A DNA stretch of 64,000 nt. Origin: Phycisphaerales bacterium. GTDB taxonomy: Bacteria; Planctomycetota; Phycisphaerae; UBA1845. Of this stretch, positions 37,501 through 46,300 are shown one piece after another. Made by a program: the position numbers and the translations under genes. The notes under the pieces were generated by a model. That model ran no database searches, had not been told where the DNA came from, and saw nothing but the letters and a program-made list of their open reading frames with translations. The stretch covers positions 3,717,665 to 3,781,664 of the forward strand of contig CP070691.1 of the NCBI GenBank assembly GCA_020353195.1, written 5' to 3'. The first letter of the stretch is position 1, and each line of letters starts with the position of its first letter.

Positions 37501-38014
37501 CACCGAGCTGGGGCGGGTCTACGTGTCGTCGTTCAGCGCCGGGTTCGGTGCGGTGCGGGCGATCCTCGGCGTGCCCGAGTACCTCGACCTGATCGACGGG
37601 ATCGTGATGGCCGACTCGCTCTACTGCGGCTACGACGGCCCGGCCGAAAACCGCAAACCGGACGCGCGGCGGATGGGCGGTTTCCGCCGCTTCGCGGCCG
37701 AAGCCGAGGCCGGAAGGAAACTCATGCTCGTGACGCATTCCGCCCAGGTGCCCGGCCGATACGCGAGCACGACCGAGACGGCCGACGATCTCATTGCCCA
37801 TGTCGGGGCCGAGAGGCGCGCTGTCGATCCCGGCGACGGTCACATGCGGCTGGTGTCGCAGGCCGACGCGGGCGGCTTCCACGTGCGCGGCTTCGCCGGT
37901 GGCGAAGGAAGCGATCACATGGCACACCTGCGGCATCTGGGAGTCTGGTACCGGATGCTCCCCGTCAGCCTGGCACGCGGCGACACGCTTCCGGGGGCTA
38001 AGGTCCGCGACTGA
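34520..38014 (+). CDS. Secreted fusion of transglutaminase-like, class C serine hydrolase and alpha/beta hydrolase domains
   Basis: 1164 residues. A signal peptide ends near 'RALALE'. After a helical N-terminal region comes a transglutaminase-type cysteine domain (~200-450): 'KGDCGVQGL' (Cys362), 'NMHDWAEFY' (His396), 'ADPSYG' (Asp412). The second domain (~490-840) is a class C beta-lactamase-like serine hydrolase: 'ASLSKPIAAG' (S558-x-x-K561), Tyr654, 'GHTGYTG' (His816). A Pro-rich linker (~855-890) leads to an alpha/beta hydrolase (~895-1150) with 'VHFHGG' and the nucleophile elbow S1004-F-S1006-A-G. All active sites appear intact. GAGGAGG seven bases before ATG 34520 fixes the start. With the gene before it, it makes a pair with six different hydrolase domains. 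Confidence 0.8.
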   Translation: MMSMRVHVGFLVAAVLLPSMWAVRALALETTTDDGLLEKVEEAVSAGRFSEAELMLRAQIAEPDGPVVGPYATQLEIIRRIRLDYSLTGEDMLAKLRKVAPDVTVSDIDRWREQGVLQFRPIDGQIRYFKREPSNLFRFCEEARSRRSAAKQPRRAGWKFSLPAHLARLLDRARRSGEAEVFPVKHEITYRLAVHEGHPRLKPGAKVRCWLPFPQEYRQQKSVRLLSAEPAGAVVAPNGHPQRTIYFEQTIVDPSKPPVFTAEFEFVTYGYCPDLDPAKVRPYDRDAALFQEYTAERPPHIVFTPEVRRIVADVAGDEPNPLLRAKKLFRWENDNIRYCSEMEYSTIANISDKALTSGKGDCGVQGLLFITLCRAAGIPARWQSGWESEPNAWNMHDWAEFYIEPWGWLPADPSYGLQKHDDPRVREFYCGHLDPYRMIVNLDYARELSPPKTSFRSEPNDFQRGEIEIDGHNLYFDEWDWTFDVRTVPLEGGLTALEEAMDAAVPDLLTDGKMSGAVIAVGRKTADGWETWRKAYGYKQTEPSPAPMPEDAVFDMASLSKPIAAGTSLMVLADQGKVDVGDPVGKYLPEFNEGDKKDVTIRHLMTHTSGERPYVHADEQKKLKAEGGFPCRDLLREHIRKLDLIHKPGEVVHYSCLNAILAAEVVRVISGMEHSDFAAKHVFEPLGLKETGFLPPERLSARMVPTTQTDYGRGEGGFLLGQVHDPLAAMQGGVSGNAGLFSTAADLSRFARMMLSGGELDGVRILERKTVEQMTRVQNPGAKNTKGKPDRRGLLWDIYQPDPGDTGVDALYAFGHTGYTGPAIRFYPQQGVYVIALANRVHPDDSGKVAAFRRNVWRIVGETLMGVSAGAPAKADVPPPGGPTTRASPAPEPSSAAAGPPGQRVGPDGIGELCVPSAFQLSDGRLDVLVHFHGGFQRVASAAEEARITSAVVNVSRPGLSSVYEKPFSDTALFRAIIDDAIRTLTEGGTIPPDTELGRVYVSSFSAGFGAVRAILGVPEYLDLIDGIVMADSLYCGYDGPAENRKPDARRMGGFRRFAAEAEAGRKLMLVTHSAQVPGRYASTTETADDLIAHVGAERRAVDPGDGHMRLVSQADAGGFHVRGFAGGEGSDHMAHLRHLGVWYRMLPVSLARGDTLPGAKVRD

Positions 38015-38176
38015 ACCGGGTTCAGGGTGGATTCCAGCGGAGCCGGCGGCACGCCGCGCGGGCGTTCCGACTGGTTAAGCGTGGGCTTTAATTATCGCAT
38101 TATGACAGGAGGCTGCCCGCCCGGCGGGGTGCTGCGGCGTCGGCGGCCGACGGTCCGCGCGACACGCCGTCCGAGA

Positions 38177-38205
38177 GAGACATCCCTGCCAGGAAAGGCT
38201 ATAAT
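38177..38205 (+). promoter_or_regulatory. Putative promoter of the second GHL10 gene
   Basis: GAGACA (38177-38182), 17 bases, perfect TATAAT (38200-38205) continuing AGGTG, as at 19543. It leaves a leader of about 195 bases. The rest of 38015-38405 shows no gene or terminator. Confidence 0.5.
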
Positions 38206-38405
38206 AGGTGCCCGCCGGTGCGGTTTTGTCGATCGCGTGGACAGCGTCAGGTGATCGGCGAAACGGGCTACGTGACCGCGGTTGGGATGGGATTTCCAGT
38301 CAGCGCGTTATCGGAAGTCCGGGTTCCGGCGTCCCCTGACCGGTACGCCGCGGCATCGCACGGACGCGAATCGGGCGTCCGGCAGCCTGCGTGGAGGAGG
38401 AGTTC

Positions 38406-40145
38406 ATGGTCTCGGCATCGTGTCGTCATCGGACCCTGGTTGTCGTCGTTGCGCTGGGCGTTCTGTCTTGTGTGGGGTCGGTGTCCGCCCAGTCCGAGTT
38501 CCGCGGATTCTGGGTCGACGCGTTTCACCCAGGTTTCAAGACCACCTCGCAGATCAACGACATGGTGAACCGTGCGGTCACGGGCAACTACAACGCCATT
38601 GTCGCGGAGGTTCTGGCGTACCAGGACAACGCCGGCAGCGGTCACGGCGCGTATTGGAAGTCCAGCATCGTTCCGTGGGCCAGTGAGGTTGCGTGGAATT
38701 TCGACCCGCTGGCGTATCTGTGTCAGCAGGCGCATGCCCAGGGGATCGAGGTCCACGCCTGGTTGGTGGCGTACCGGGTCAGCACTTCGTGGCCGCCCAG
38801 CGGAAACTCCACGATCGCCAGTCATCCGGAATGGATCATGGTGCCCCGGGGGAACATGGGCACCGGGCCGGCGCCGATCCTCGGCAAGTACACGCTGGAC
38901 CCCGGCTCGCCCGAGGTGCAGGAGTACATCATCAGCATCGTCCAGGAACTGGTGGGTGGCTATCCCATTGACGGGATCAACTGGGACTACATCCGCTACA
39001 CGCAGACCGACGCCGGATATCCGGCCGACCTGACGTACACGAAGTCCAGCCTGGCCCGTTTCCAGGACATTACGGGGTACGTAGGCACGCCCCCGTCAGA
39101 AGGCGAGGCCTTGTGGGACGATTTCCGCCGGCGGACCATCAACGAGCTGGTTCGTCGCGCCCGAGCCGAGGTCGCCGCGATTGCCTCGAATCCGCGGCAG
39201 CCTGTTTGCCACTCGGCGGACCTGCTTGCCACGGGCAATGCGCCGTACTCCTTCTCGAGCAGCCTCGCTTATATCTACTTCCAGAACTGGCGTCACTGGA
39301 TGGAGATGGGCTGGCTCGACGCAGGCATGCCCATGAACTACAAACGCGAGCACTGCACCGGCGGCGCGCAAGGCGACCAGGCCACGTGGTATCGCAACTG
39401 GATTGACGCCATCGTCAACGACTGGCGATACGATCGGCACATGTACTGTGGTCAGGCGGACTATCTCAACAGCATGGCGAACAGCGTGATCCAGTTGCAG
39501 TACGTGTACGCTGCCGGGGCTGACGGCTCGATGAACTACTCGTACTATGCAACGAGGGCGGCGGAAACCGTGTGCGATGACAGCGACTCCTGGGTCAACG
39601 ACTGGAGTTGGTACTCGTACGTTGCGGCGAACATCTTCACCTCGCCTGCGTCCCTGCCTTCGATGCCCTGGCGCGACCCGGCGGTGGCGGTTGAAGGCAC
39701 GCTGTGGGGACAGGTCACCGACCACAGCACGGGGCTGCCCGTCGACGACGCCACGGTCCAGGTCGGCACGCTCGCCCCGGTCCAGACCGACGGAAACGGG
39801 TACTATGTCGTGACACTGGTCCCGGCGACGCAGACGGGCACCGCCTATGACGTCCAGGTGACGAAAGCGGGGTACCCCGATTGGATGGTCAGCGGCGTCC
39901 TGGTGGTGGCCGGCGATATCCGGCGTCGTGACGTCGACCTCGGCGCACCGCCGCCACCGGGCGACATGGACCACGACGGCGACGTGGATTATGACGATCT
40001 GATGTACTTCGTGTTTTGCCTCCAGGGCCCCGGAGTCACGTATCTGCCGGGTCATTTGTGTCTGGATGGCGACGCGGACGAGGACACGGACGTGGACTTG
40101 GTGGACTTCGCTTCATTCCAGGACGTATTCACCGGTCCGAGCTGA
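38406..40145 (+). CDS. Secreted GHL10/DUF187-type glycosidase with dockerin-like end (paralogue of 24511)
   Basis: 579 residues. A signal peptide ends at 'VSAQ-SEFRGFW'. The domain order is the same as in its paralogue: barrel with 'SEFRGFWVDAFHPGF' and 'DGINWDYIRYTQTDAGY', a regulatory-like domain ('GQVTDHSTGLPVDDATVQVG'), then calcium loops 'DMDHDGDVDYDD' and 'DGDADEDTDVDLVD'. Long stretches match the paralogue closely, including 'TMPW/SMPWRDPA' at the domain border, so duplication is recent enough to see by eye. GGAGGAG lies five bases before ATG 38406; the GTG at 38391 would overlap that site. Expected to act on extracellular glycans. Confidence 0.85.
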   Translation: MVSASCRHRTLVVVVALGVLSCVGSVSAQSEFRGFWVDAFHPGFKTTSQINDMVNRAVTGNYNAIVAEVLAYQDNAGSGHGAYWKSSIVPWASEVAWNFDPLAYLCQQAHAQGIEVHAWLVAYRVSTSWPPSGNSTIASHPEWIMVPRGNMGTGPAPILGKYTLDPGSPEVQEYIISIVQELVGGYPIDGINWDYIRYTQTDAGYPADLTYTKSSLARFQDITGYVGTPPSEGEALWDDFRRRTINELVRRARAEVAAIASNPRQPVCHSADLLATGNAPYSFSSSLAYIYFQNWRHWMEMGWLDAGMPMNYKREHCTGGAQGDQATWYRNWIDAIVNDWRYDRHMYCGQADYLNSMANSVIQLQYVYAAGADGSMNYSYYATRAAETVCDDSDSWVNDWSWYSYVAANIFTSPASLPSMPWRDPAVAVEGTLWGQVTDHSTGLPVDDATVQVGTLAPVQTDGNGYYVVTLVPATQTGTAYDVQVTKAGYPDWMVSGVLVVAGDIRRRDVDLGAPPPPGDMDHDGDVDYDDLMYFVFCLQGPGVTYLPGHLCLDGDADEDTDVDLVDFASFQDVFTGPS

Positions 40146-40250
40146 CGATTCGTGGCGGGCATGCAGTGCAGGTCCTGCGGCATGCCGGCAGACGTGTTCC
40201 CACTCTCCCGAAAGCCCGTCCCACAAGCGAACGGCTTCTATGGCGCGCTG

Positions 40251-41342
40251 TTACGCGGAGTCGATTCTCTTCGTCCGGCTCGGCGTGTATTCGCAGAACG
40301 GCTCTTCGGCCAGGAAGTCGCCAAACTGATAGAACGCGCGGGCGCGGCAGCCGCCGCAGACGCGCCTGAACTCACAGCCGCCGCATTTGCCTGTCAGGCG
40401 GTCCGGGTCGCGGAGCCTGACGAACACGTCGCTGGTCGCCCAGATGTCCGCGAGGCTCTGCTTCGTGACGTTGCCGGCGGACACGGGAAGATACCCGCAG
40501 GGGAACACGTCGCCCTCATGGGAAACGAAGCAGACGGCCGTTCCCGCCAGGCATCCTCTTGTCACCGCATCCATAGCGGCGTGTGGGTGCTTCTGCCGTT
40601 TTGGGACGGGTGTGCCTCGGGTTTTCGCTTCCTGGCGGATGATGCGGTGATAGTGCGGCGCGCAAGTGGCTTTGACCTGGAGCTCGGTTGCCTGGTCGAG
40701 GCGTTGGATTTCGAGCAGGCGGCGCTCGACCTGCGGAGCGTCGAGCATCTGGTCGTCGGCGATCTGCTCGCCGCAGCCGACGGGTACGAGCAGGAAGTAG
40801 TGCATCGCGTCGGCGCCGACCGATTCAGCCAGCTCCAACACGGGCGCCAACTGGTGGGCATTGTGTCTGGCGATGGTGCAGTTGACCTGCGTGCTGACAC
40901 CGGATTCCCGCAGATTGTGCAGCCCGTCGAGGGCCCGCTGAAACGAGCCGGGTAACCGGCGAAACCCGTCGTGCGTGTCGGCGTCGGCCCCGTCAAGTGA
41001 GATGCTGACCCGCTGGAAGCCGGTGTCGGCGATCCGCCGGGCCATCGCTTGGTCGATCATGGTGCCGTTGCTGGCCAGAGCGATCATGAGTCCGGCCCGG
41101 CGGGCGCGGGCGGCCAGTTCGAACAGATCGGGGCGCATCAGCGGCTCGCCGCCGGAGAAGACCAGGATGCACCGGGCGAACCGGGCGAGGTCGTCGATCA
41201 TCCGGCAGGCCTGCTCGCGCGACAAATCGGTTTGCATCAGCTCGCGCGACACGTCGAGGCGGCGGCAGTGGACGCATTCGAGGTTGCATCCGGCCGTCGT
41301 TTCCCAGAACAGCAGTCGAAGCGGGGGGACGTCGGTCTTCAT
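40251..41342 (-). CDS. ahbD: AhbD/NirJ-like radical SAM/SPASM enzyme (heme-synthesis type)
   Basis: 363 residues. The radical SAM cluster is 'TTAGCNLECVHCRR' (CxxxCxxC) near residue 18, with 'FSGGEPLMRPD' after it. The C-terminal SPASM-type part reads 'HEGDVFPCGYLPVSAGNV', then 'GKCGGCEFRRVCGGCRARAF', plus the mid-chain 'ATCAPHYHRI'. These match AhbD, which makes heme from iron-coproporphyrin in the siroheme-dependent pathway, and its relative NirJ. GGAG six bases before ATG 41342 gives the start. No other heme gene is nearby, so the cellular role rests on similarity alone. It converges with the GHL10 gene and shares its strand with the PhzF-like gene upstream. Confidence 0.65.
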   Translation of the reverse strand: MKTDVPPLRLLFWETTAGCNLECVHCRRLDVSRELMQTDLSREQACRMIDDLARFARCILVFSGGEPLMRPDLFELAARARRAGLMIALASNGTMIDQAMARRIADTGFQRVSISLDGADADTHDGFRRLPGSFQRALDGLHNLRESGVSTQVNCTIARHNAHQLAPVLELAESVGADAMHYFLLVPVGCGEQIADDQMLDAPQVERRLLEIQRLDQATELQVKATCAPHYHRIIRQEAKTRGTPVPKRQKHPHAAMDAVTRGCLAGTAVCFVSHEGDVFPCGYLPVSAGNVTKQSLADIWATSDVFVRLRDPDRLTGKCGGCEFRRVCGGCRARAFYQFGDFLAEEPFCEYTPSRTKRIDSA

Positions 41343-41455
41343 GGGCGACTCCAGGCGGGCCACGCCGGGCGGGCCTCGCACGACTGATTATAGGGTCAAA
41401 GGGCGGTAGAGACGATGAGCGAATCCTGCGGTGCTGCGGGTCGTTGACATTGGAA

Positions 41456-42370
41456 TCACACGGTCAGCTTGCCCCGCATGGTGGTCATGCACTGTCCGGC
41501 AATACGGACGGCATAGCCCGCGCCGGGGTGACGCGTGACCAGCGCCCGGACGAGCCCGGCCCGTCCGCCGGCTTCGGCTTGGACGCAACTGACGGCGGCG
41601 GTATGCGAGAGGAACGGGACAAGGTCGTTGACCACCAGGTAGGTGGCCAGCGGGCCGTGGACACTGCCTGTGACCGGGTCCTCGTCGACCCCGGCGGCGG
41701 GTGCGAAGAAGCGCGACTGCACGTGGATCGACGCCGCCAGCGTATCGAGCGTGGCGACGCTGAAGCCGCGGACTTGCTGCCGGTCGGAGAACCGTTTCAG
41801 GCCGACGAAGTCCGGCTCGAGCGACTGAAGCGTGAGCAGATCGTTGACGAACAGGATGACGTCGCCGTCATGGGTTTTCATCATGGGAAGGGAGAGGTCG
41901 AGCGCCTCAAGAGTCGTTCCCAGCAGGTGGGCGAGCTTGTCGGCGTTCAGGTGCACCGGTTCGAGGCGGGGCGTAGGCAGGTCCAGCCAGACCAGATATC
42001 GATCCGCGTCGCCGGGCAGCTTCTCCATGCGGGCGGTCAGCGTGCCGGAGGCGGTCTGGATCGGGAGCAGCGACTGGGGGTCGGTCTTGAGTGTGGCGAA
42101 GCGCCCTCGCTCGACGAGGGCGTGGACGCCGGCCAGCGTCGCATGCCCGCACATTTTCACCTCCGTACCCGGGGTGAACCAGCGAAACCGGACGGCGGCG
42201 TCCGGTGAATCTGAAGGGAAGATGTACGTGGTCTCGCTGAGGTTGAACTCGCGGGCGATGGCCAGCATCTGCGGCCCGTCGAGGGCGTTGGCCTCGAAAA
42301 CGACGGCAGCCGGATTGCCCCGATACCGTTCGTTGGTGAAGGCATCGACGACGACGTATTCGAATTCCAT
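41456..42370 (-). CDS. PhzF-family isomerase-like protein
   Basis: 304 residues. Family motifs are all present: 'VVDAFTNERYRGNPAAVV' at the start, 'FNLSETTYIF' (with the Glu that acts as general acid/base in PhzF), 'RWFTPGTEVKMCGHATLAG' and 'VDEDPVTGSVHGPLA'. PhzF itself isomerises a phenazine precursor; most relatives have unknown substrates, and no phenazine genes are here. GGGGAG five bases before ATG 42370 fixes the start. The lipoprotein gene diverges from it after 183 bp. Confidence 0.85.
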   Translation of the reverse strand: MEFEYVVVDAFTNERYRGNPAAVVFEANALDGPQMLAIAREFNLSETTYIFPSDSPDAAVRFRWFTPGTEVKMCGHATLAGVHALVERGRFATLKTDPQSLLPIQTASGTLTARMEKLPGDADRYLVWLDLPTPRLEPVHLNADKLAHLLGTTLEALDLSLPMMKTHDGDVILFVNDLLTLQSLEPDFVGLKRFSDRQQVRGFSVATLDTLAASIHVQSRFFAPAAGVDEDPVTGSVHGPLATYLVVNDLVPFLSHTAAVSCVQAEAGGRAGLVRALVTRHPGAGYAVRIAGQCMTTMRGKLTV

Positions 42371-42448
42371 GCCCGCTCCCCGATCACGCTGCGCAGCGTT
42401 TGCCCTTGCGGGACCGGCATTGACGCCGGTCGTCGTCATCGCGCCCGG

Positions 42449-42476
42449 TTGCCGCACGCCGGGGCCTCGCTAAGAT
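42449..42476 (+). promoter_or_regulatory. Putative promoter of the 42554 lipoprotein gene
   Basis: TTGCCG (42449-42454), 16-base spacer, TAAGAT (42471-42476). The same TTGC ... GCTAAGAT arrangement precedes mfd. Confidence 0.35.
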
Positions 42477-42553
42477 GATGCCCGGAGGGGCGGTCATTCG
42501 CAACGGGCGGATGGCGGAATTCGCCACGAGGTCCGCATTCGACGAGGTGACGC

Positions 42554-43255
42554 ATGCCCGCACACAGAGCAAGGCGCATGACGGTGACGATGATGATGAC
42601 GGCGACGATGGCGGCCCTGAGCGGTTGCGGTGGGGCCGGCGGGTTCGGTGAGTCGGTTCAACTCCCGCAGGAGACGCGGGTGACGCTCCAGGCCCAGTTC
42701 GCCGAGGGCAAGCCGCTGTACTTTCCCAAGGACCGCCCGTTCAACGTCTTCGACGCTCAGCGGTCGTCGACCGGCGGGGCGACGGCGAAATCGTGGTCCA
42801 CAGAGGGCGGGACCGCGCTGTGCGAGGCCTCAGCGGAGTCGGTCGGCACGGCCCGGGCCGAGTTTCAGTTGGGCCAGGTGATTGACACCCGAGCAGAAGA
42901 GCCGCTGGACGTGACCGCGGTGTTCGATCTGAACTACGAATACTCCGTCAAGGTGGACGCCGAGGATACGTCCAAGCCGCAGGACAAGTTGGCGGTCAAG
43001 GTCTACATCAGCGATTCCGACGGCCACGTGCTGAAACGGGTTCTGCTGGCGGACCTGGGGACGGCCACCGGGCCCAAGCGGTTTTCCGGGCGGGAGAAAC
43101 CGTCATTCGACGTGACGCTGGAGCCGGGCCTGGTGTACCACTTCGTGGTCGCAGGTCTGGTCGAGGTGGAAGCGACGGAGACGTCAACGGCGTCGGCCCG
43201 GATCGACATCCGTTCATTGGAGCTCGAGCTGCTTCCGCGGGCCACGCACAGGTAG
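42554..43255 (+). CDS. Lipoprotein of unknown function
   Basis: 233 residues. The N-terminus has a run of Met/Thr/Ala and a perfect lipobox, LSGC. The mature part is rich in beta strands and acidic residues and has no motif I recognise; spacing of strands from ~40 to 225 suggests one or two beta-sandwich domains. GAGG precedes the ATG at a workable distance. It stands alone on the plus strand before mfd, from which it is separated by 113 bp with a small hairpin at 43267-43282. Confidence 0.65.
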   Translation: MPAHRARRMTVTMMMTATMAALSGCGGAGGFGESVQLPQETRVTLQAQFAEGKPLYFPKDRPFNVFDAQRSSTGGATAKSWSTEGGTALCEASAESVGTARAEFQLGQVIDTRAEEPLDVTAVFDLNYEYSVKVDAEDTSKPQDKLAVKVYISDSDGHVLKRVLLADLGTATGPKRFSGREKPSFDVTLEPGLVYHFVVAGLVEVEATETSTASARIDIRSLELELLPRATHR

Positions 43256-43326
43256 CGCCCCTTGCGCTTGCCCGTGGGCAAGGCGGCCGACAGCCTTCTG
43301 GAGCACTGCGGCCGTACCTGGCGGGG

Positions 43327-43356
43327 TTGCGTCGTCGGCACATCGCGGGCTAAGAT
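43327..43356 (+). promoter_or_regulatory. Putative promoter very close to the mfd start
   Basis: TTGCGT (43327-43332), 18 bases, TAAGAT (43351-43356). The -10 box ends 12 bases before the ATG at 43369, so the transcript would have almost no leader. Confidence 0.35.
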
Positions 43357-43368
43357 TCCTGCAGAGTG

Positions 43369-46300
43369 ATGGTGATCGAGGCGATCGCCAACGATCCTAC
43401 GCTGGTGCGCCTGTGCGAGCGGCTGCGGACCGGTGAGGGGCCCGTATTCGCGACAGGGCTGTGGGGATCGTCTGCGCCCATGGCGGCGGCGACGGTCGCC
43501 CGGCGGACCGGGCGGCTGGTTCTCTACATCACGTCTCATTTCGACGAAGCCGACAACGCCCGCGACGATATCGAGTTCTTCCTGGGGCAGAGTTGCGACC
43601 TGCTACCGGCATGGGAGACGCTGTCCGGCGAAGGGGCGGCGGCAGGGGAGATCGATGCGGAGCGGCTCCGGGTCTGCACGCGGTGGGGTGGGCGCAGTCT
43701 GAGAGCCGTCGCGGCGCCGGCTGCTACGGCGGGCGGTGGTTCCGGCCGGCCTGGAGGAAGCCCATTCTCCGGTACGCAGGCCCTCTGTGGTGATGACGCG
43801 TCAGATGCGGGCGTCATTGTTGCGCCGATCTTGGCGCTGATGCAGCCGGTGCCGATGCCCGACGCCCTGGCGGCGAACATGTTGCGGGTCGCCGTCGGGC
43901 AGCGGATCGACCCGGAGGAAATCATCGGCTGGCTGGTGGATCGCGGGTTCGAGAGGCTGGACCTGGTCGAGTCGCCGGGGGACTTTGCGCTGCGGGGCGG
44001 CATCCTGGATATCTTCCCTCGCGGTGACGACCAGCCGGTACGCGTCGAGCTGTTCGGCGACGAAGTGGAGTCGATCCGACGGTTCGACATCAGCACCCAG
44101 CGGTCCTCGAGCCCGTTGGACGAGCTGGCCTTTGCGGCCATGCCCGATCAGTACTTCCGGTCGCCGCGCGAGGTGACCGACTTTCTGCGTTATCTGCCGG
44201 GCAACGCCGTCGTGGCCATCGACGAACCTGCCGACGTTCAGGCGATGGGCCGGACGCTGCGCCGCCGCCTCGGCGACCCCGATGAGCTGTTCGAGGTCGA
44301 GGCGATCCTTCGGCGGGCCCATGAATTCAATCCGCTGCACCTGTCGCGGCTGGCGGCGGCACCGGCGGCGCCGGCGGAGGACGTGTTCCGGTTCGACGTC
44401 GCGTCGCTGGCGCGTTTTGAGGGCAAAGCCGCCGACGCGGTGGACACGCTTTGTGAGCAGGCCGATGCGTCGCGGGTGATCGTCGTGTGCGACAACGCGG
44501 CGGAGCGAAGCCGACTGGCGGAACTGATTGTCGAGCGGGTCGGATCGGTCCCGAGTGCGATCGACCTGCGGGTTGGCCTGCTGCATCACGGGTTCGAGTG
44601 GCGCCCCGCCGACACGATCGTCGTGGCCCACCACGAGGTTTTCCACCGCTATCGCCAGCGGCGGCGGCTCCGCAAGTTGCACGCCACCCGCCCGCTTGAA
44701 ACGTGGACCGACCTGGAGCCGGGTGACCTTGTCGTCCACACGCTGCACGGGATTGCGAAGTTCCGGGCATTGGACGTGATGAAGAAGGGTGACTCGGCCA
44801 AGGAGGAGGAGTTCCTGACGTTGGAGTTTGCGGACCGAGCGGTGCTGCACGTTCCGACGTCGCAAGTTGACCTGGTGCAGAAGTACGTGGGTGCCGCCGG
44901 GATCAGGCCCAGGTTGTCGAAGCTCGGCGGGACCCGCTGGGGCAAGACGAAAGAGCGTGTTGCGGGTGCGGTCACCGATCTGGCGGAGGCGCTGCTGCGA
45001 ATCCAGGCGGCGCGAGAGACGCACGACGGGACGATGTACCCGGATGACACGCAGTGGCAGCGGGAGTTCGAGGCCGCGTTCATCTACGAGGAGACGGAGG
45101 ATCAGCTGTCGGTGGCCGCGGACGTCAAGGGGGATCTGTGCGGCCGGCGCCCGATGGACCGCCTGCTCTGTGGAGACGTCGGGTACGGCAAGACCGAGAT
45201 CGCGATGCGGGCGGCGTTCAAGGTGGTGGAGTACGGGCGGCAGGTGGCGGTTCTGGTGCCGACCACGGTGCTGGCGGAACAGCACTATCAGACGTTTCGC
45301 GAGCGCATGGCGGAGTATCCGATGGCGATCGCCAGCCTCTCGCGATTCCGATCGAGCAAGGAGCAGTCGACCATCGTTGCCGATGCCAGGCGGGGGCGAA
45401 TCGACATCGTGATCGGAACGCATCGCCTGCTGAGCGCGGACGTGGGGTTCGCCGATTTGGGGCTGGTGATCATCGACGAGGAGCAACGGTTCGGCGTCGA
45501 GCACAAGGAGCGCCTCAAACGCCTTCGCGAGACGGTGGACGTGCTGACGATGACGGCGACGCCGATCCCCCGCACGCTGCATATGTCGTTGCTCGGCATC
45601 CGGGACATCAGTTCGCTGGAAACGCCGCCGATCGACCGTCGGGCGATCGCCACGCGCGTCTGCACGTTCGATCGCCAGTTGATCCGCAATGCGATTGTCC
45701 GCGAGATGAATCGTGACGGGCAGGTGTTCTTCGTCCACAACTTCGTCCAGTCCATCGACCGGATGGCCGACGAAGTGCGGAAGGCGGTCCCCGAGGCCAA
45801 GGTGGTCGTCGGCCACGGGCAGATGAAGGAGGCGAATCTGGAGCGGGTGATGACGGCGTTCATGCGGCACGAAGCCGACGTGCTGGTCTGTACGAGCATC
45901 ATCGAAAGCGGGATCGATATTCCGGCGACGAATACGATCTTCATCGACCGGGCGGACCGCTTCGGTCTGGCCGACCTGCACCAGTTGCGGGGCCGGGTCG
46001 GGCGGTCGAAACACCGGGCGTACTGCTACCTGCTGCTGTCGCCGGATCGGCCTATCACGTCGAAGGCGGCGAAGCGGCTCAAGGCCATCGAGGAGTTCAG
46101 CGAACTCGGGGCGGGTTTCCGCATCGCCATGCGCGATCTGGAGATCCGGGGGGCGGGCAACATCCTCGGGCCCGAGCAGAGCGGGCACATCGCGGCCGTT
46201 GGGTACGAGCTGTATTGCAGCCTGCTGGAGGGCGTGGTTCGGCGGCTGAAGAACGAGCCCGATCCCCGCCCGGCGCCCGTGCACCTCGAGCTGGATATTG

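Noticed and set aside
40152-40955. Plus-strand frame starting MAGMQCRSCGMPADVF, which looks like a zinc ribbon
   Set aside because: Only the first dozen residues look like a protein. The rest is antisense to the AhbD-like gene, which has far stronger motif support.
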